Positions 28,392 to 38,016 are shown, numbered from the stretch's first letter. The stretch: DNA of 64,000 nt from an uncultured Muribaculaceae bacterium (GCA_910587185.1 CAJULY010000014.1:1-64000); one strand, 5' to 3'. Notes: generated from the sequence alone by a model not told the origin. Numbers and translations are program-made.

Positions 28392-28421
28392 CTTGTATCC
28401 GTGTTTTTATCCGTATTTTTG
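28392..28421 (+). promoter_or_regulatory. ECF sigma-factor promoter
   Basis: CTTG (28392-28395), 18 bp, TATTTTTG (28414-28421); start expected near 28425, about 70 nt before the coding region. Confidence 0.5.
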
Positions 28422-28495
28422 CATTGTCAACGTTTTGTAACAAGAACCTGACAAGTTAATAATCCGATTTCAACTAACCTGTAATATTTGCTGTT

Positions 28496-28999
28496 ATGAC
28501 AACCGCCGCTTTCACCACAAGACTTATGAGCCTTCAGAGCAACATGCTCAACTTCGCCTACACGCTCACCTCAAACCGCGATGACGCTTACGATCTCCTG
28601 CAGGACACTACACTGAAAGTTCTCGACAACCGCGAGAAATATGTCGAGAATACAAACTTCAAGGGGTGGGTGTTCACCATAATGCGTAATATTTTCATCA
28701 ACAACTACCGCCGGGTTGTACGCTCAGCCACAGTCGTTGACCGCACAGAGGATCTCTACCACCTCAACCTCCCACAGGATTCAGGTTTCGAGACTCCCGA
28801 AGGTTCTTTCGGAGTAAACGAAATAGCTTCTGCTATCGAGGATTTCCCCGAAAAATACCGCGTTCCTTTCTCGATGCACGTGGCTGGATACAAGTACAAC
28901 GAGATCGCGGAATACATGCAGCTCCCTCTCGGAACCGTAAAGAGCCGCATTTTCTTCGCCCGACAGGCTCTTCAGCAGCGTTTCGCCGACTATCGATAA
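28496..28999 (+). CDS. RNA polymerase ECF-type sigma factor
   Basis: 167-residue sigma-70 of the ECF group. Region 2 (NFAYTLTSNRDDAYDLLQDT ... FKGWVFTIMRNIFINNYRR, about 20-75) and region 4 HTH (YKYNEIAEYMQLPLGTVKSR, about 135-155) are intact. No anti-sigma gene is adjacent: the next gene is on the other strand. It may belong to the orphan EcfO-like group seen in Bacteroidales; regulon unknown. Confidence 0.9.
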   Translation: MTTAAFTTRLMSLQSNMLNFAYTLTSNRDDAYDLLQDTTLKVLDNREKYVENTNFKGWVFTIMRNIFINNYRRVVRSATVVDRTEDLYHLNLPQDSGFETPEGSFGVNEIASAIEDFPEKYRVPFSMHVAGYKYNEIAEYMQLPLGTVKSRIFFARQALQQRFADYR

Positions 29000-29137
29000 G
29001 AAACGACGGGTAACACAACTGACAGCAAAACTTTATAAGATATAATTTCTTACCTCATAAATGATTGTTTCTTAATCTATTGTTGATTGCACACATAGTT
29101 TGTTTTTGATTGGTTAAAAAATGAATTGATTGTTAAA

Positions 29138-29175
29138 GAAAAGGAGGGCATCCGCGCGGACGCCCTCTTTTCTTC
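29138..29175. terminator. Bidirectional terminator between convergent genes
   Basis: GAAAAGGAGGGC...GCCCTCTTTTC stem with one internal mismatch around a GCGC loop, flanked by A-rich left and T-rich right sides; usable from both directions. Confidence 0.8.
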
Positions 29176-29202
29176 TTATTATGATAAAAACTTTCTCCAA
29201 GC

Positions 29203-29826
29203 TCAGTCAGCTATTTTTCGACCCCAGTAATAGACATTCCAGGTATCCTTGGCATAACCGTCGCTAAGAACCTTGAAACTGCCGGGTGTGGCGCCATTTA
29301 CCTTTTTACCGTCGAAATAGACGTTCCACGTGTCTTTGGCGTAGCCGTCGGGCAGAACTTTGAAACTTCCTGAATTCGCTCCGTCAATCTTATGTCCGTA
29401 AAAATAGACATTCCAAGTGTCCCTGGCGTAACCGTCGGTCAGAAGAGTGAAACTGCCCGAATTGGCATCACCTATTTTCTTACCGTCGAAATAGACATTC
29501 CATGTGTCCTTGGCGTAGCCGTAACCGAGCACTTTAAAAGAACCGGCCGAGGCATCCTTAATCTTGACTCCGAAATAATAAACGCTCCAGGCATCCTTGG
29601 CGTAACCGTCGCGGAGAATGACAAAACTCGACGCCGACACATCCTTCATTTCCCTCCCCTCGAAGAAAACCTTGTTGCCTGCCACAAAATAAGGAGAACG
29701 ATAACGATGACCACGTCTTTCAAAACGTCCGTGATTGCTGTGCTCGGGAACACATCTATCCTGGGCATAGGAAACACCCGAGAACAGACATAGACTTAGA
29801 ATTAAATAAAGGAATGTTTTTTTCAT
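29203..29826 (-). CDS. Secreted DKNYY-type repeat protein
   Basis: 207 residues from the ATG at 29826, which begins a clear signal peptide (MKKTFLYLILSLCLF...). The mature part is five tandem repeats of 29 residues with the core DGYAKDTWNVYFDGKKI, matching DKNYY-family repeats. The DNA repeats too (87-bp period), so copy number may vary between strains. Function unknown; such proteins are thought to be exported binding or structural proteins. Confidence 0.8.
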   Translation of the reverse strand: MKKTFLYLILSLCLFSGVSYAQDRCVPEHSNHGRFERRGHRYRSPYFVAGNKVFFEGREMKDVSASSFVILRDGYAKDAWSVYYFGVKIKDASAGSFKVLGYGYAKDTWNVYFDGKKIGDANSGSFTLLTDGYARDTWNVYFYGHKIDGANSGSFKVLPDGYAKDTWNVYFDGKKVNGATPGSFKVLSDGYAKDTWNVYYWGRKIAD

Positions 29827-29897
29827 GATGCTTTTTCTTCTTTTGACGCTACCTGTCATCCAAAGTTTAATACATCATAGTATAAATTCCATGATTT

Positions 29898-31409
29898 CTA
29901 TTTCTTGGGAGGGCGGTAAGCGTCAGGCGACGCAGCGGTCGGTATGACCTGCTTCTCACCCGTTCGCGTCGATGCCGGACTGTCGGGAGCATCGGGATTC
30001 TGGAAAAAAGGATAAGGAATTCCATAGACTTTGTCTATGTCGCCGCCAGGCGAAAGATAACCGTCAATCACGGTGTCGCGGCCCGAAGGATTCTCGAAAG
30101 CATATAACTGGAAAAATCTCAGCATTGCGGCTACCTGTTCGAAAATAGTTGCCTGAATTGCCTCGTAGGGAAACCATTTCGACGTTGCGGTGAAGCAATA
30201 GATCTGGAAAGGAATGCCGGCACTTGTCTGTGCAAGCGTAGTTACGAAGCAGTCACTGTCATGGGCAACATGGGGATTGGCGTCAAGCCACATTTTCATA
30301 TAGGCTCTGAACAGACCGAGATTTGTGGCGATCGTCCCGTCAACAAGTCCGTCGGGATTATTGACATCCGCCACCTTGCCGGCAGCTTTCTGTTCAAGTT
30401 TCTTATTGATGTACTCCTCCATGAAAGGAACCTTCTTTATGTTCTCAAGCATTGCGGGAGTAGCCGGCAGAATGCTGTCGGCATCTATCATGTAGCTGCG
30501 GCATATACGGCGTGTCATGCTCTGTTGCATGGTGCGGTAATTTGTAAAGCCTGAACTTATCAGATTATAGGGAGGAACCGTGGTTGTCGTCTTGTCCCAG
30601 TTCTGCACCTTGACAGCCGTAAGCGATACTTCCATCACCGTTCCGTTGGCTTCGGTTCCTTTGACCGAAATCCAGTCGCCTACGTGAAGACTGTCATTCT
30701 CCGAAAGCTGAACTCCCGCCACAAGACCGAGAATACTGTCCTTGAACACAAGCATCAGCACCGCTGCAAACGCTCCCAGTCCGGCAAGGAGTCTTGCGGG
30801 AGACTTGTCAACGATAACACATACCACAATTATGGCGGCCACTATCCATAATATTCCTTTGGCAAGCTGCGCAAGTCCCTTAAGCGGCAATTTCCGCTTA
30901 TTCTCCTTCAGGTCTATATGTTGCCAGATGGCATAGACAAGAGCGGTCAAGGCAAGAGTCGTCACATAGACAACATATATGATTGTCACTTTCGTCAACA
31001 CTCCTGAAAGCACGGAATGATTTGAAAGGGTGAACTGTATCAGAATGAGAAATACCAGTGCCGGGATCATTCGGCAGAGTTTATAGAAAAATCTCACATG
31101 TGCCAGCGATTCATACACATCAGAACTCCATCGCTTAGTGATGGCTCTTATTATGCGGAATACCACCCATTTGACAATATAGCCCACAACAAGCGCCACT
31201 CCGAGCACTACAGCCGCATAGAAAAAAGTAACGAGTGTCTGGTTATATTCCAGACCGAATATACTCAGAATCCAGCTTACTATTTTCATTGTAAGCGAAG
31301 CTATCTGATAGGACGCGCCGACCGTCTGGTCGCCGATAAAACGTCGTATGTCATCGCCAGGAGAACCGGATGACATTTCTATAAAAGCAAGTATCTGAAC
31401 AGGATCCAT
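29898..31409 (-). CDS. MscS-family mechanosensitive channel (YbdG-like)
   Basis: 503-residue inner-membrane protein with about five transmembrane helices in residues 40-240, then the MscS pore and beta domain (LSENDSLHVGDWISV, GTVMEVSLTAVKVQNWD, VPPYNLISSGFTNY). The long C-terminal part after the beta domain resembles E. coli YbdG/YnaI-type channels rather than MscS itself. It should release solutes under hypo-osmotic shock. Confidence 0.9.
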   Translation of the reverse strand: MDPVQILAFIEMSSGSPGDDIRRFIGDQTVGASYQIASLTMKIVSWILSIFGLEYNQTLVTFFYAAVVLGVALVVGYIVKWVVFRIIRAITKRWSSDVYESLAHVRFFYKLCRMIPALVFLILIQFTLSNHSVLSGVLTKVTIIYVVYVTTLALTALVYAIWQHIDLKENKRKLPLKGLAQLAKGILWIVAAIIVVCVIVDKSPARLLAGLGAFAAVLMLVFKDSILGLVAGVQLSENDSLHVGDWISVKGTEANGTVMEVSLTAVKVQNWDKTTTTVPPYNLISSGFTNYRTMQQSMTRRICRSYMIDADSILPATPAMLENIKKVPFMEEYINKKLEQKAAGKVADVNNPDGLVDGTIATNLGLFRAYMKMWLDANPHVAHDSDCFVTTLAQTSAGIPFQIYCFTATSKWFPYEAIQATIFEQVAAMLRFFQLYAFENPSGRDTVIDGYLSPGGDIDKVYGIPYPFFQNPDAPDSPASTRTGEKQVIPTAASPDAYRPPKK

Positions 31410-31500
31410 GTTGAAACGAACTGAGTTTGGACTTTTGAAATCTCTCTCAGATTCTTACAACTCTTCCCTCACTTTTGTTCAATATTCCTCAGCTTATTAC

Positions 31501-32700
31501 TTACTCTATCCGGCCGAAAGTATATCCAAGGCCGATCACAAGATTCTCCGGATTATGAAAATCATTTATCTGATATCCGATGTTTATCCACAGATGCCGC
31601 ATGACTCTGGTCTTCAGATTCAGAATCTGATAGAATTTACGATTAGCTTTTGCCCCGGCTATATTGTAACCGACCCCCGCGTTGACTGAAAAGACAGGCA
31701 TCACGAGCTCGGCCCGCGCCGACAGACCGCCTGTCAGACACTCTACGAAAGGCTGGCGGCGGAAACGGATATTATCGGCCGTGGCTCCCTCTTCAAGATA
31801 TTTCTGAAGATTTCCGGCCTCGTCATATTTAAGATCAAGCGATATGCCCGTCCTCAGAAACCGGTTTATGCCATACATCGGAGCAAAGGAGATACCCGCT
31901 ACCCCGAACCGTCCCGGCGCCGCGAGCCGCTGTCCGTCCGATAAATCCACAAGCTGTTTGTGGACCGCTCCGTAGAGAAGCAGATCATAGCTGATGGCCG
32001 GCCTGAATTCCGGTTTTTCTTTTTCAATCATCTCGGCCGACTCTTTTCGTACATCTCCGGGAGTATAGATCAACCCCAGTCTCAGGCCGAGAGTGTTCAC
32101 TCCCGGATTTGGAACGGCAGTATTTCCGTTTGAAAAATGTTTCCCCTCCAACCCGAATCTCAGACCGAGGTCCCTGCTCAGCCTGTAGTCAGCCATCAGC
32201 GCGAGGGATATGAGAGCGTTTATACGCGATCCTACTATCACGTTCGCTTTCATCCCTGTGTCATAATCAAATTTCTTCCAGCCGAAAGAAGCTCCGAAAT
32301 TCCATTCATAGACCATACTCAGTCTCCGAGAAAATCTTTTGACAGGCGCCCCTTGAAAAAGATAAAGGCTGACAGGAGTACCTATCTCTCCCGGGCCGAA
32401 AAAAGTTGTCACGGAAGCCCCTATGCCCTGATAGGCGCCCGGATACAGACGCCCCGCGCGGGTAGCTTCAGTGAAACTGAAAGCGTAGCCGGCGCGAAGA
32501 GAAGCCGATGTGTGAAGATTCTTTCTGTCTGCAGCGCTGGAATAACCGCTGAATCCTTTTGAAGAGAAAAGATAACCGAGACCCGCATCTGTCACGACAT
32601 GGCTCTCGGTTTTCCTTATATTCAGAGAATCCGCAGCCGCCGTGCCTTCACAGATTCCTGCCGCGAGGGCTATCAGAACGGCTGCAATCCTTTTTTTCAT
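31501..32700 (-). CDS. Outer-membrane protein resembling PagL-type acyloxyacyl hydrolase
   Basis: 399 residues with a signal peptide ending near 23 (GTAAA). Alternating strands suggest a beta-barrel. The segment EGKHFSNGNTAVPNPGVNT matches the H-x-SN motif of PagL-like lipid A deacylases, so lipid A trimming is a reasonable guess. Length is more than twice E. coli-type PagL, which fits the Bacteroidota 'acyloxyacyl hydrolase' group. It begins 44 nt after nadA and may be co-transcribed. Confidence 0.6.
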   Translation of the reverse strand: MKKRIAAVLIALAAGICEGTAAADSLNIRKTESHVVTDAGLGYLFSSKGFSGYSSAADRKNLHTSASLRAGYAFSFTEATRAGRLYPGAYQGIGASVTTFFGPGEIGTPVSLYLFQGAPVKRFSRRLSMVYEWNFGASFGWKKFDYDTGMKANVIVGSRINALISLALMADYRLSRDLGLRFGLEGKHFSNGNTAVPNPGVNTLGLRLGLIYTPGDVRKESAEMIEKEKPEFRPAISYDLLLYGAVHKQLVDLSDGQRLAAPGRFGVAGISFAPMYGINRFLRTGISLDLKYDEAGNLQKYLEEGATADNIRFRRQPFVECLTGGLSARAELVMPVFSVNAGVGYNIAGAKANRKFYQILNLKTRVMRHLWINIGYQINDFHNPENLVIGLGYTFGRIE

Positions 32701-32744
32701 CTCTCGAGGAAAGATATGGCGCTCTCTATATGAAACAAACCCTG

Positions 32745-33713
32745 TCAGGATAATTCAAGCATCCTTTCGATAGGGCGCCGTGCCTTCTCGGCAAGCTCCT
32801 TATCCACTATAATCTCCGGCTGTTCGTAGCGCAGACAGTTGTAGAGCTTTTCGAGAGTGTTGAGTTTCATGAACGAACAGTCGTTGCACCCGCATGTGGA
32901 ATCCTCGGGAGGAGCCGGAATAAAAGTCTTTTCAGGACATTTACGCTCCATTTCATGAAGGATACCGCTCTCCGTGGCCACGATGAATTCCTTGACCGGA
33001 CTCTCCACGGCATGCTTCAGAAGCACTGCTGTGGATCCGACCTTGTCCGCGATCATCTGCAGAGGCTTCCTGCATTCGGGATGAACGAGTATCTCCGCTT
33101 GCGGATGCTCCTTTTTAAGCTCCTTTATTTTCTCTAAAGAGAAGCGTTCATGAACATGACACGCCCCGTTCCACAGGACCATTTCGCGACCCGTGACCGA
33201 GTTTATGTATTCGCCGAGGTTACGGTCAGGTCCGAAGATTATTTTCTCGTCAGAGGGCAAGGAATCCACTATTTTGCGCGCATTGCCCGAAGTGACCATT
33301 ATATCGGTCAGAGCTTTTACTTCGGCCGTGGTGTTGACATAGCTGATCACCGTATGGCCCGGATGGGCTTTTATGAATTCGGCATATTCCTCAGCCGGAC
33401 AGGAATCGGCCAGCGAGCAACCGGCGGTCATGTCGGGAATGAGCACTTTCCGGTCAGGGCAGAGTATCTTGGCTGTCTCACCCATAAAATGGACTCCGCA
33501 CATCACTATTATCTCCGCGTCGGTCTGAGCGGCCTTTTGTGCCAGAGCGAGAGAATCGCCTATATAGTCGGCAAGATCCTGGATTTCCCCTTTCTGATAA
33601 TAATGGGCCATGATGACGGCCTTCTTTTCTTTTTTCAGTCTGGCGATCTCTTCTTTCAGATCTTTCACTTCCGCCGGCACCGGAGCGTCGATATAGCCTT
33701 TTTCCACATTCAT
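32745..33713 (-). CDS. nadA: Quinolinate synthase A
   Basis: 322-residue [4Fe-4S] enzyme condensing iminoaspartate with dihydroxyacetone phosphate in NAD synthesis. AHYYQKGEIQDLADYIGDSLAL near the N-terminus and the three cluster cysteine regions (MCGVHFMGE, NGACHVHERF, STCGCNDC) are all present. nadB and nadC are not in the window. Confidence 0.95.
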   Translation of the reverse strand: MNVEKGYIDAPVPAEVKDLKEEIARLKKEKKAVIMAHYYQKGEIQDLADYIGDSLALAQKAAQTDAEIIVMCGVHFMGETAKILCPDRKVLIPDMTAGCSLADSCPAEEYAEFIKAHPGHTVISYVNTTAEVKALTDIMVTSGNARKIVDSLPSDEKIIFGPDRNLGEYINSVTGREMVLWNGACHVHERFSLEKIKELKKEHPQAEILVHPECRKPLQMIADKVGSTAVLLKHAVESPVKEFIVATESGILHEMERKCPEKTFIPAPPEDSTCGCNDCSFMKLNTLEKLYNCLRYEQPEIIVDKELAEKARRPIERMLELS

Positions 33714-33919
33714 TTCTTTTATATGATGAATTAAATTTTAAAAATTAAATTTTAAGTAAGAAGAAATATGGATGTTGAAAGCTATGATAACTTTTGATAC
33801 TTTTTCTTGGAAAATTCGTTATTGAATATCCATTATCGGTTATCGAACGGTTATTGACAGCCTACTTTCTTCATGCTTAAAATGTTGCGGACTTTTTCTA
33901 CAGTATGTTTAATACTTCG

Positions 33920-33927
33920 CAAAGTTA
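33920..33927 (-). promoter_or_regulatory. Candidate nadA promoter (-7 box)
   Basis: Minus-strand TAACTTTG; it would give a leader of about 200 nt before nadA. No other feature is seen between 33714 and 34128, which is AT-rich. Confidence 0.4.
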
Positions 33928-34128
33928 ATAACTTTAGTTCAGAATAGGGGTAAATAAATGTGGAAAATGCTTTTAAAAAGTAAGAATATCTGACATGGAC
34001 ATGTTTATTGCCGTCAGCGATTTTATTCTATAAGGGATAAAATCCGGATAATGCAAGTCTCTTTTATCAAATATTATAAATCGCTTTTGAAAGGTTTTCA
34101 ACATAGTTATAAACACCCTTTTCATCTC

Positions 34129-34782
34129 TTAAATCTTGGTTCCGTAGGCAAGATCGCCTGCATCTCCGAGACCGGGAACAATGTAGGAATGTTCGTTGAT
34201 GACCGGGTCGATGGCGCCGGTCCAGAGGGTTGTTATGTCACCCGGAAAATGGTCGCCTATATAATCCACCGCTTTCTGGGAGGCGATGACTGAGGCGAGA
34301 TGGATCCGCGCCGGAGTCCCTTTGTTCAGAAGGGCGCGGTAGCTGAGTTCCATAGATGTTCCCGTGGCAAGCATCGGATCGACAATCACGAGAGTCTTTC
34401 CGTTTATGTCGGGGGAAGCTATATATTCGATGAAAACATCGAAATTTTCCTTTTCCTTATATTTTCTGTAGGCTGAGACGAAAGCGTTCTCGGCTGAATC
34501 GAAATAATCGAGGAAACCCTGATGGAAAGGAATGCCGGCGCGAAAAATTGTTGCGAGGACAATGTTGTCTTCTATCACCCGGCAGTCGCATTTGTCGAGA
34601 GGTGTGTCTATGGTAACTGTCTTGTAGCGGATGCATTTGCTGATTTCGTAGGCCATTATTTGTCCGATGCGTTCGAGATTGCGGCGGAAACGGAGCATGT
34701 CATTCTGTACTTTGATGTCACGCAGCTCTGTCAGATATTGGCTGACCAGAGAAGGAGAATTGTCGAAATTGATTATTTCCAT
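34129..34782 (-). CDS. upp: Uracil phosphoribosyltransferase
   Basis: 217-residue salvage enzyme making UMP from uracil and PRPP. The PRPP loop reads VDPMLATGTS (most homologues have GGS) and the uracil-binding C-terminus PGLGDAGDLAYGTK is conserved. Monocistronic, with a TAACTTTG box at 34814-34821. Confidence 0.94.
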   Translation of the reverse strand: MEIINFDNSPSLVSQYLTELRDIKVQNDMLRFRRNLERIGQIMAYEISKCIRYKTVTIDTPLDKCDCRVIEDNIVLATIFRAGIPFHQGFLDYFDSAENAFVSAYRKYKEKENFDVFIEYIASPDINGKTLVIVDPMLATGTSMELSYRALLNKGTPARIHLASVIASQKAVDYIGDHFPGDITTLWTGAIDPVINEHSYIVPGLGDAGDLAYGTKI

Positions 34783-34813
34783 GATAGAAAGGAGTGTTGT
34801 TATTACTTTCCTA

Positions 34814-34821
34814 CAAAGTTA
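34814..34821 (-). promoter_or_regulatory. upp promoter (-7 box)
   Basis: Minus-strand TAACTTTG about 30 nt before the upp start; no strong TTTG upstream. Confidence 0.5.
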
Positions 34822-34966
34822 CAACAGACAGGCAATAAAAAAGTCTGTTCCCCTCTATTTTTATGAAAGATTTATATTCCCATTCTCAACAGCATTGATT
34901 GAACGAAGTGGGGTTGCGTGGAAGGGTCTGACTTCTGGCCATTATTTTTTCCGGCATGGAAAACAA

Positions 34967-34998
34967 GAGACCCGCCGGCCTGATGGCTGACGGGTCTC
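34967..34998 (-). terminator. Terminator of pckA
   Basis: GAGACCCG (34967-34974) pairs with CGGGTCTC (34991-34998), with further GC pairing inside; TTGTTTTCC follows on the minus strand. Confidence 0.8.
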
Positions 34999-35029
34999 GA
35001 TATTTGTTTCAGGATTTAAAATCTGGAAA

Positions 35030-36628
35030 TCAGATGTGGGGTCCTGCGGCTACGAGAGCTTTGCCGAGAGGATGGTTCTCGAACTTCTTGAAGTTGTTGA
35101 TGAACATTTCGGCGAGCTTGTCGGCTTTCTTAGTCCATTCAGCGGGATCTGCGTAAGTGTCGCGCGGATCGAGGATCTTCGGATCAACGCCCGGGAGTTC
35201 GGTCGGGATGGTGAAGTCGAAGATGGGGAGCTGCTTGGTGGGAGCGGTCAGGATAGCGCCGTCGAGGATAGCGTCGATAATGCCGCGGGTATCCTTGATG
35301 GAGATACGTTTGCCGGTTCCGTTCCAGCCTGTGTTGACGAGATAAGCCTTGGCACCGCTCTTCTCCATGCGCTTAACGAGTTCTTCGGCATATTTGGTGG
35401 GGTGCAGCGAAAGGAATGCTGCGCCGAAGCAAGCGGAGAATGTGGGAGTCGGTTCGGTGATGCCGCGCTCTGTTCCTGCGAGTTTCGAAGTGAAACCGGA
35501 GAGGAAGTAATATTTGGTCTGTTCGGGAGTGAGGATAGACACGGGAGGAAGCACACCGAATGCGTCGGCTGAAAGGAAGATAACATTCTTGGCAGCCGGA
35601 CCCTTGCTGGGAATCTGGATGTTCTTGATGTGGTCGATCGGGTAGCTTACGCGGGTGTTTTCGGTCACGCTCTTGTCAGCGAAATCGATGTCGCCTTCAG
35701 CGCTGACGGTTACGTTCTCGAGAAGAGCGTCGCGGCAGATTGCGTTGTAGATATCGGGCTCTGATTCCTTGTCGAGGTTGATGACCTTGGCATAGCAGCC
35801 GCCTTCATAGTTAAAGACGCCGTTGTCGTCCCATCCGTGTTCGTCGTCGCCGATGAGTTTGCGTTTCGGATCGGTCGAGAGGGTTGTCTTGCCTGTTCCG
35901 GAAAGACCGAAGAAGATAGCGGTGTTGTCGCCCTGCATGTCGGTGTTGGCCGAGCAGTGCATCGAAGCGATGCCGCGGAGAGGATTGTAGTAGTTCATGA
36001 TTGAGAACATACCTTTCTTCATTTCGCCGCCATACCATGTGTTGATGATGAGCTGCATGCGGTGCTTGAGGCTGAAGGCAACGCAGGTCTCGGAGTTGAT
36101 GCCGAGTTCTTTCCAGTTTTCAACCTTGGCCTTGGAAGCGTTGAGCACGACGAAGTCGGGCTTGAAGTTCTCAAGCTCTTCCTTGGTGGGACGAACGAAC
36201 ATGTTGGTCACGAAATGTGCCTGCCATGCAACTTCCATAACGAAACGTACGGCAAGACGGGTGTCGGCGTTGGTTCCGCAGAAAGCATCGACAACATAAA
36301 GGGTCTTGTCGGAAAGCTCCTTGTCGGCGATTGCCTTGAGAGCGTCCCATGTTTTTTCAGAAATGGCCTTGTTGTCATTCTTGTATTCTTCGGTTGTCCA
36401 CCAGATGGTGTCTTTCGAGACCTCGTCTTCAACGAAGAATTTATCTTTGGGCGAACGGCCGGTATAAACGCCGGTCATTACGTTTACAGCGTCGAGGTTG
36501 CTGAGCTGTGCGCGTTCGTAACCTTTGAGGTTACGGTTCATTTCATCATAGAACAATTCCTGATAGCTGGGATTGTGTATCACCTTCGCGCCGGTGATTC
36601 CGTACTGAGATAAATCAATAGTGCTCAT
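35030..36628 (-). CDS. pckA: Phosphoenolpyruvate carboxykinase (ATP)
   Basis: 532-residue ATP-type PEPCK interconverting oxaloacetate and PEP. In Bacteroidales it mainly runs towards oxaloacetate on the fumarate/propionate branch. The P-loop GLSGTGKTTLSTDP (about 240-253), the kinase-2 region GDDEHGWDD and ILDGAILTAP are intact. Codon use is biased as in a highly expressed gene. Own promoter and terminator. Confidence 0.96.
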   Translation of the reverse strand: MSTIDLSQYGITGAKVIHNPSYQELFYDEMNRNLKGYERAQLSNLDAVNVMTGVYTGRSPKDKFFVEDEVSKDTIWWTTEEYKNDNKAISEKTWDALKAIADKELSDKTLYVVDAFCGTNADTRLAVRFVMEVAWQAHFVTNMFVRPTKEELENFKPDFVVLNASKAKVENWKELGINSETCVAFSLKHRMQLIINTWYGGEMKKGMFSIMNYYNPLRGIASMHCSANTDMQGDNTAIFFGLSGTGKTTLSTDPKRKLIGDDEHGWDDNGVFNYEGGCYAKVINLDKESEPDIYNAICRDALLENVTVSAEGDIDFADKSVTENTRVSYPIDHIKNIQIPSKGPAAKNVIFLSADAFGVLPPVSILTPEQTKYYFLSGFTSKLAGTERGITEPTPTFSACFGAAFLSLHPTKYAEELVKRMEKSGAKAYLVNTGWNGTGKRISIKDTRGIIDAILDGAILTAPTKQLPIFDFTIPTELPGVDPKILDPRDTYADPAEWTKKADKLAEMFINNFKKFENHPLGKALVAAGPHI

Positions 36629-36726
36629 GAGAGTTTGACTTGAAATATAATGGTTAATATGTTTATTCTACTGATGTCTGTTAGTGATAAACAAATAGGA
36701 ACTGACTTTGCCTTGCTTATCAAATG

Positions 36727-36734
36727 CAAAGATA
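36727..36734 (-). promoter_or_regulatory. pckA promoter (-7 box)
   Basis: Minus-strand TATCTTTG; start expected near 36723, leader about 95 nt. Confidence 0.5.
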
Positions 36735-36987
36735 ATAACTTTTTCTAAAATTCAATGCCCGATTAAGGAAATTTTTCCGTATTAAATATTTTTTCGCATG
36801 AGGGGGCTCCCCCATCCATTTGCAGCGACATGACGCGAGATAGTCAAGTAACTGATTGTGTTACCGATAAGTCAACACATTTTGAAAAAAAATTGTGCAG
36901 ATAGGTTAATTTAAAATCAAAGGATGAATTAATATTTAAAAAACTTTAATTAAAGCTTAAATATTTTTATTCTTAGCAGATTTGCTC

Positions 36988-37195
36988 TATTTTTGCATAC
37001 AAATCGATAATAACCCAGGTCGAAGCTTTTCATAATTTCCCACTGTCTGGAATCCGCCAATACGATTGTCCAGGGAAAAAATTGCTCACCACCGTAATAA
37101 AAGAACCGGACGGAACGAGCATTGATAATTTTGAGGACAAAGGCGCTTGGCGGTGCCTCAGGCAGCAAAATATCAATGGTAAGTTCCGTCCTCTT
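36988..37195 (+). ncRNA. Candidate structured leader RNA before the HTH-pduO genes
   Basis: A TATTTTTG box (36988-36995) puts the start near 37000. Hairpin one is CTGGAATC (37047-37054) with GATTGTCCAG (37064-37073). Hairpin two is GGACGGAAC (37108-37116) with GTTCCGTCC (37183-37191). Its stem continues with ATTGATA (37121-37127) to TATCAAT (37171-37177) and TGAGG (37132-37136) to CCTCA (37156-37160), and it ends in TCTTTTAA. CCGCCAA at the loop of hairpin one is exactly complementary to TTGGCGG (37147-37153) inside hairpin two, a possible pseudoknot. It could be a terminator-like switch or an independent small RNA. I do not recognise a known family. Confidence 0.5.
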
Positions 37196-37212
37196 TTAAC
37201 AAAGCAATTATC

Positions 37213-37425
37213 ATGAGTGAAATTTCTATTGGAGCGTTAATCGAAAACGAACTTCACAGACAGGAAAGAACCACAGTGTGGTTCGCACGCAAACTCGGCT
37301 GTAACCGCACGAACGCCTACAAAATTTTCCGCCGGGAGAGCATCGACACGGAATTGCTCCTTAAAATCTCCGTGATCCTGCAGTATAACTTTTTTACATA
37401 TTATACCCGCAAACTGGGATTCTGA
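37213..37425 (+). CDS. Small helix-turn-helix protein
   Basis: 70 residues. An HTH lies at about 19-40 (RTTVWFARKLGCNRTNAYKIF), resembling a minimal Cro/C1-like DNA-binding domain and followed by an aromatic C-terminus. The gene is 15 nt before pduO and directly after the structured leader, so the two genes are probably one unit. Target unknown. Confidence 0.7.
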   Translation: MSEISIGALIENELHRQERTTVWFARKLGCNRTNAYKIFRRESIDTELLLKISVILQYNFFTYYTRKLGF

Positions 37426-37440
37426 AAAAACGAAAACAAA

Positions 37441-38001
37441 ATGAAAAAGGCAATCATTTATACGCGCACCGGCGACAAGGGAACCACTTCGCTCGTCGGA
37501 GGACAACGCACGGATAAACACTCCGTCAGGCTCGAAGCCTACGGAACAATCGATGAACTCAATTCACATCTCGGAATATTGATTGCCTTTCCCGAAACCC
37601 GTCCTGAGGACGCAACTTTTCTTCTCTCAGTCCAGAACCGCCTTTTTGACATAGGGGGATATCTTGCCTGCGACCCCGAGGGAGAATTCATGCTTCCGTG
37701 CGGAGTCACTGAAGAAAGCCTCCGCGAACTTGAACTCCAGATTGACACCCTTGATTCCGCCCTACCCTCGATCGATCGCTTCGTATTGCCCGGCGGCACC
37801 ATGGGAGCTGCCATCTGTCAGGTTGCAAGAACCGTATGCCGGCGTGCCGAACGACGCATCACCGCCCTCAACGCCGAAGCCCCCGTGGATCCCGACGTCA
37901 TAGCCTACATTAACCGACTTTCTGATTATCTGTTCATTTTAGCGCGATTTAACAATATAAATTCAGGACACCCTGAAATATTTTGGCAAAAGAGTTGTTA
38001 A
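37441..38001 (+). CDS. pduO: ATP:cob(I)alamin adenosyltransferase, PduO type
   Basis: 186-residue four-helix trimeric enzyme that makes adenosylcobalamin. The N-terminal TRTGDKGTTSLVGGQR ATP-binding segment, the DELNSHLG motif and the late CRRAERR segment are diagnostic. The cofactor serves enzymes such as methylmalonyl-CoA mutase. It shares an operon with the small HTH gene. Confidence 0.93.
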   Translation: MKKAIIYTRTGDKGTTSLVGGQRTDKHSVRLEAYGTIDELNSHLGILIAFPETRPEDATFLLSVQNRLFDIGGYLACDPEGEFMLPCGVTEESLRELELQIDTLDSALPSIDRFVLPGGTMGAAICQVARTVCRRAERRITALNAEAPVDPDVIAYINRLSDYLFILARFNNINSGHPEIFWQKSC

Positions 38002-38016
38002 GTTCAATAAAATGTG

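Noticed and set aside
36950..37168. 72-codon frame on the minus strand between pckA and the HTH gene
   Set aside because: It coincides with the hairpins of the structured leader and resembles no protein; the structure explains the sequence better.
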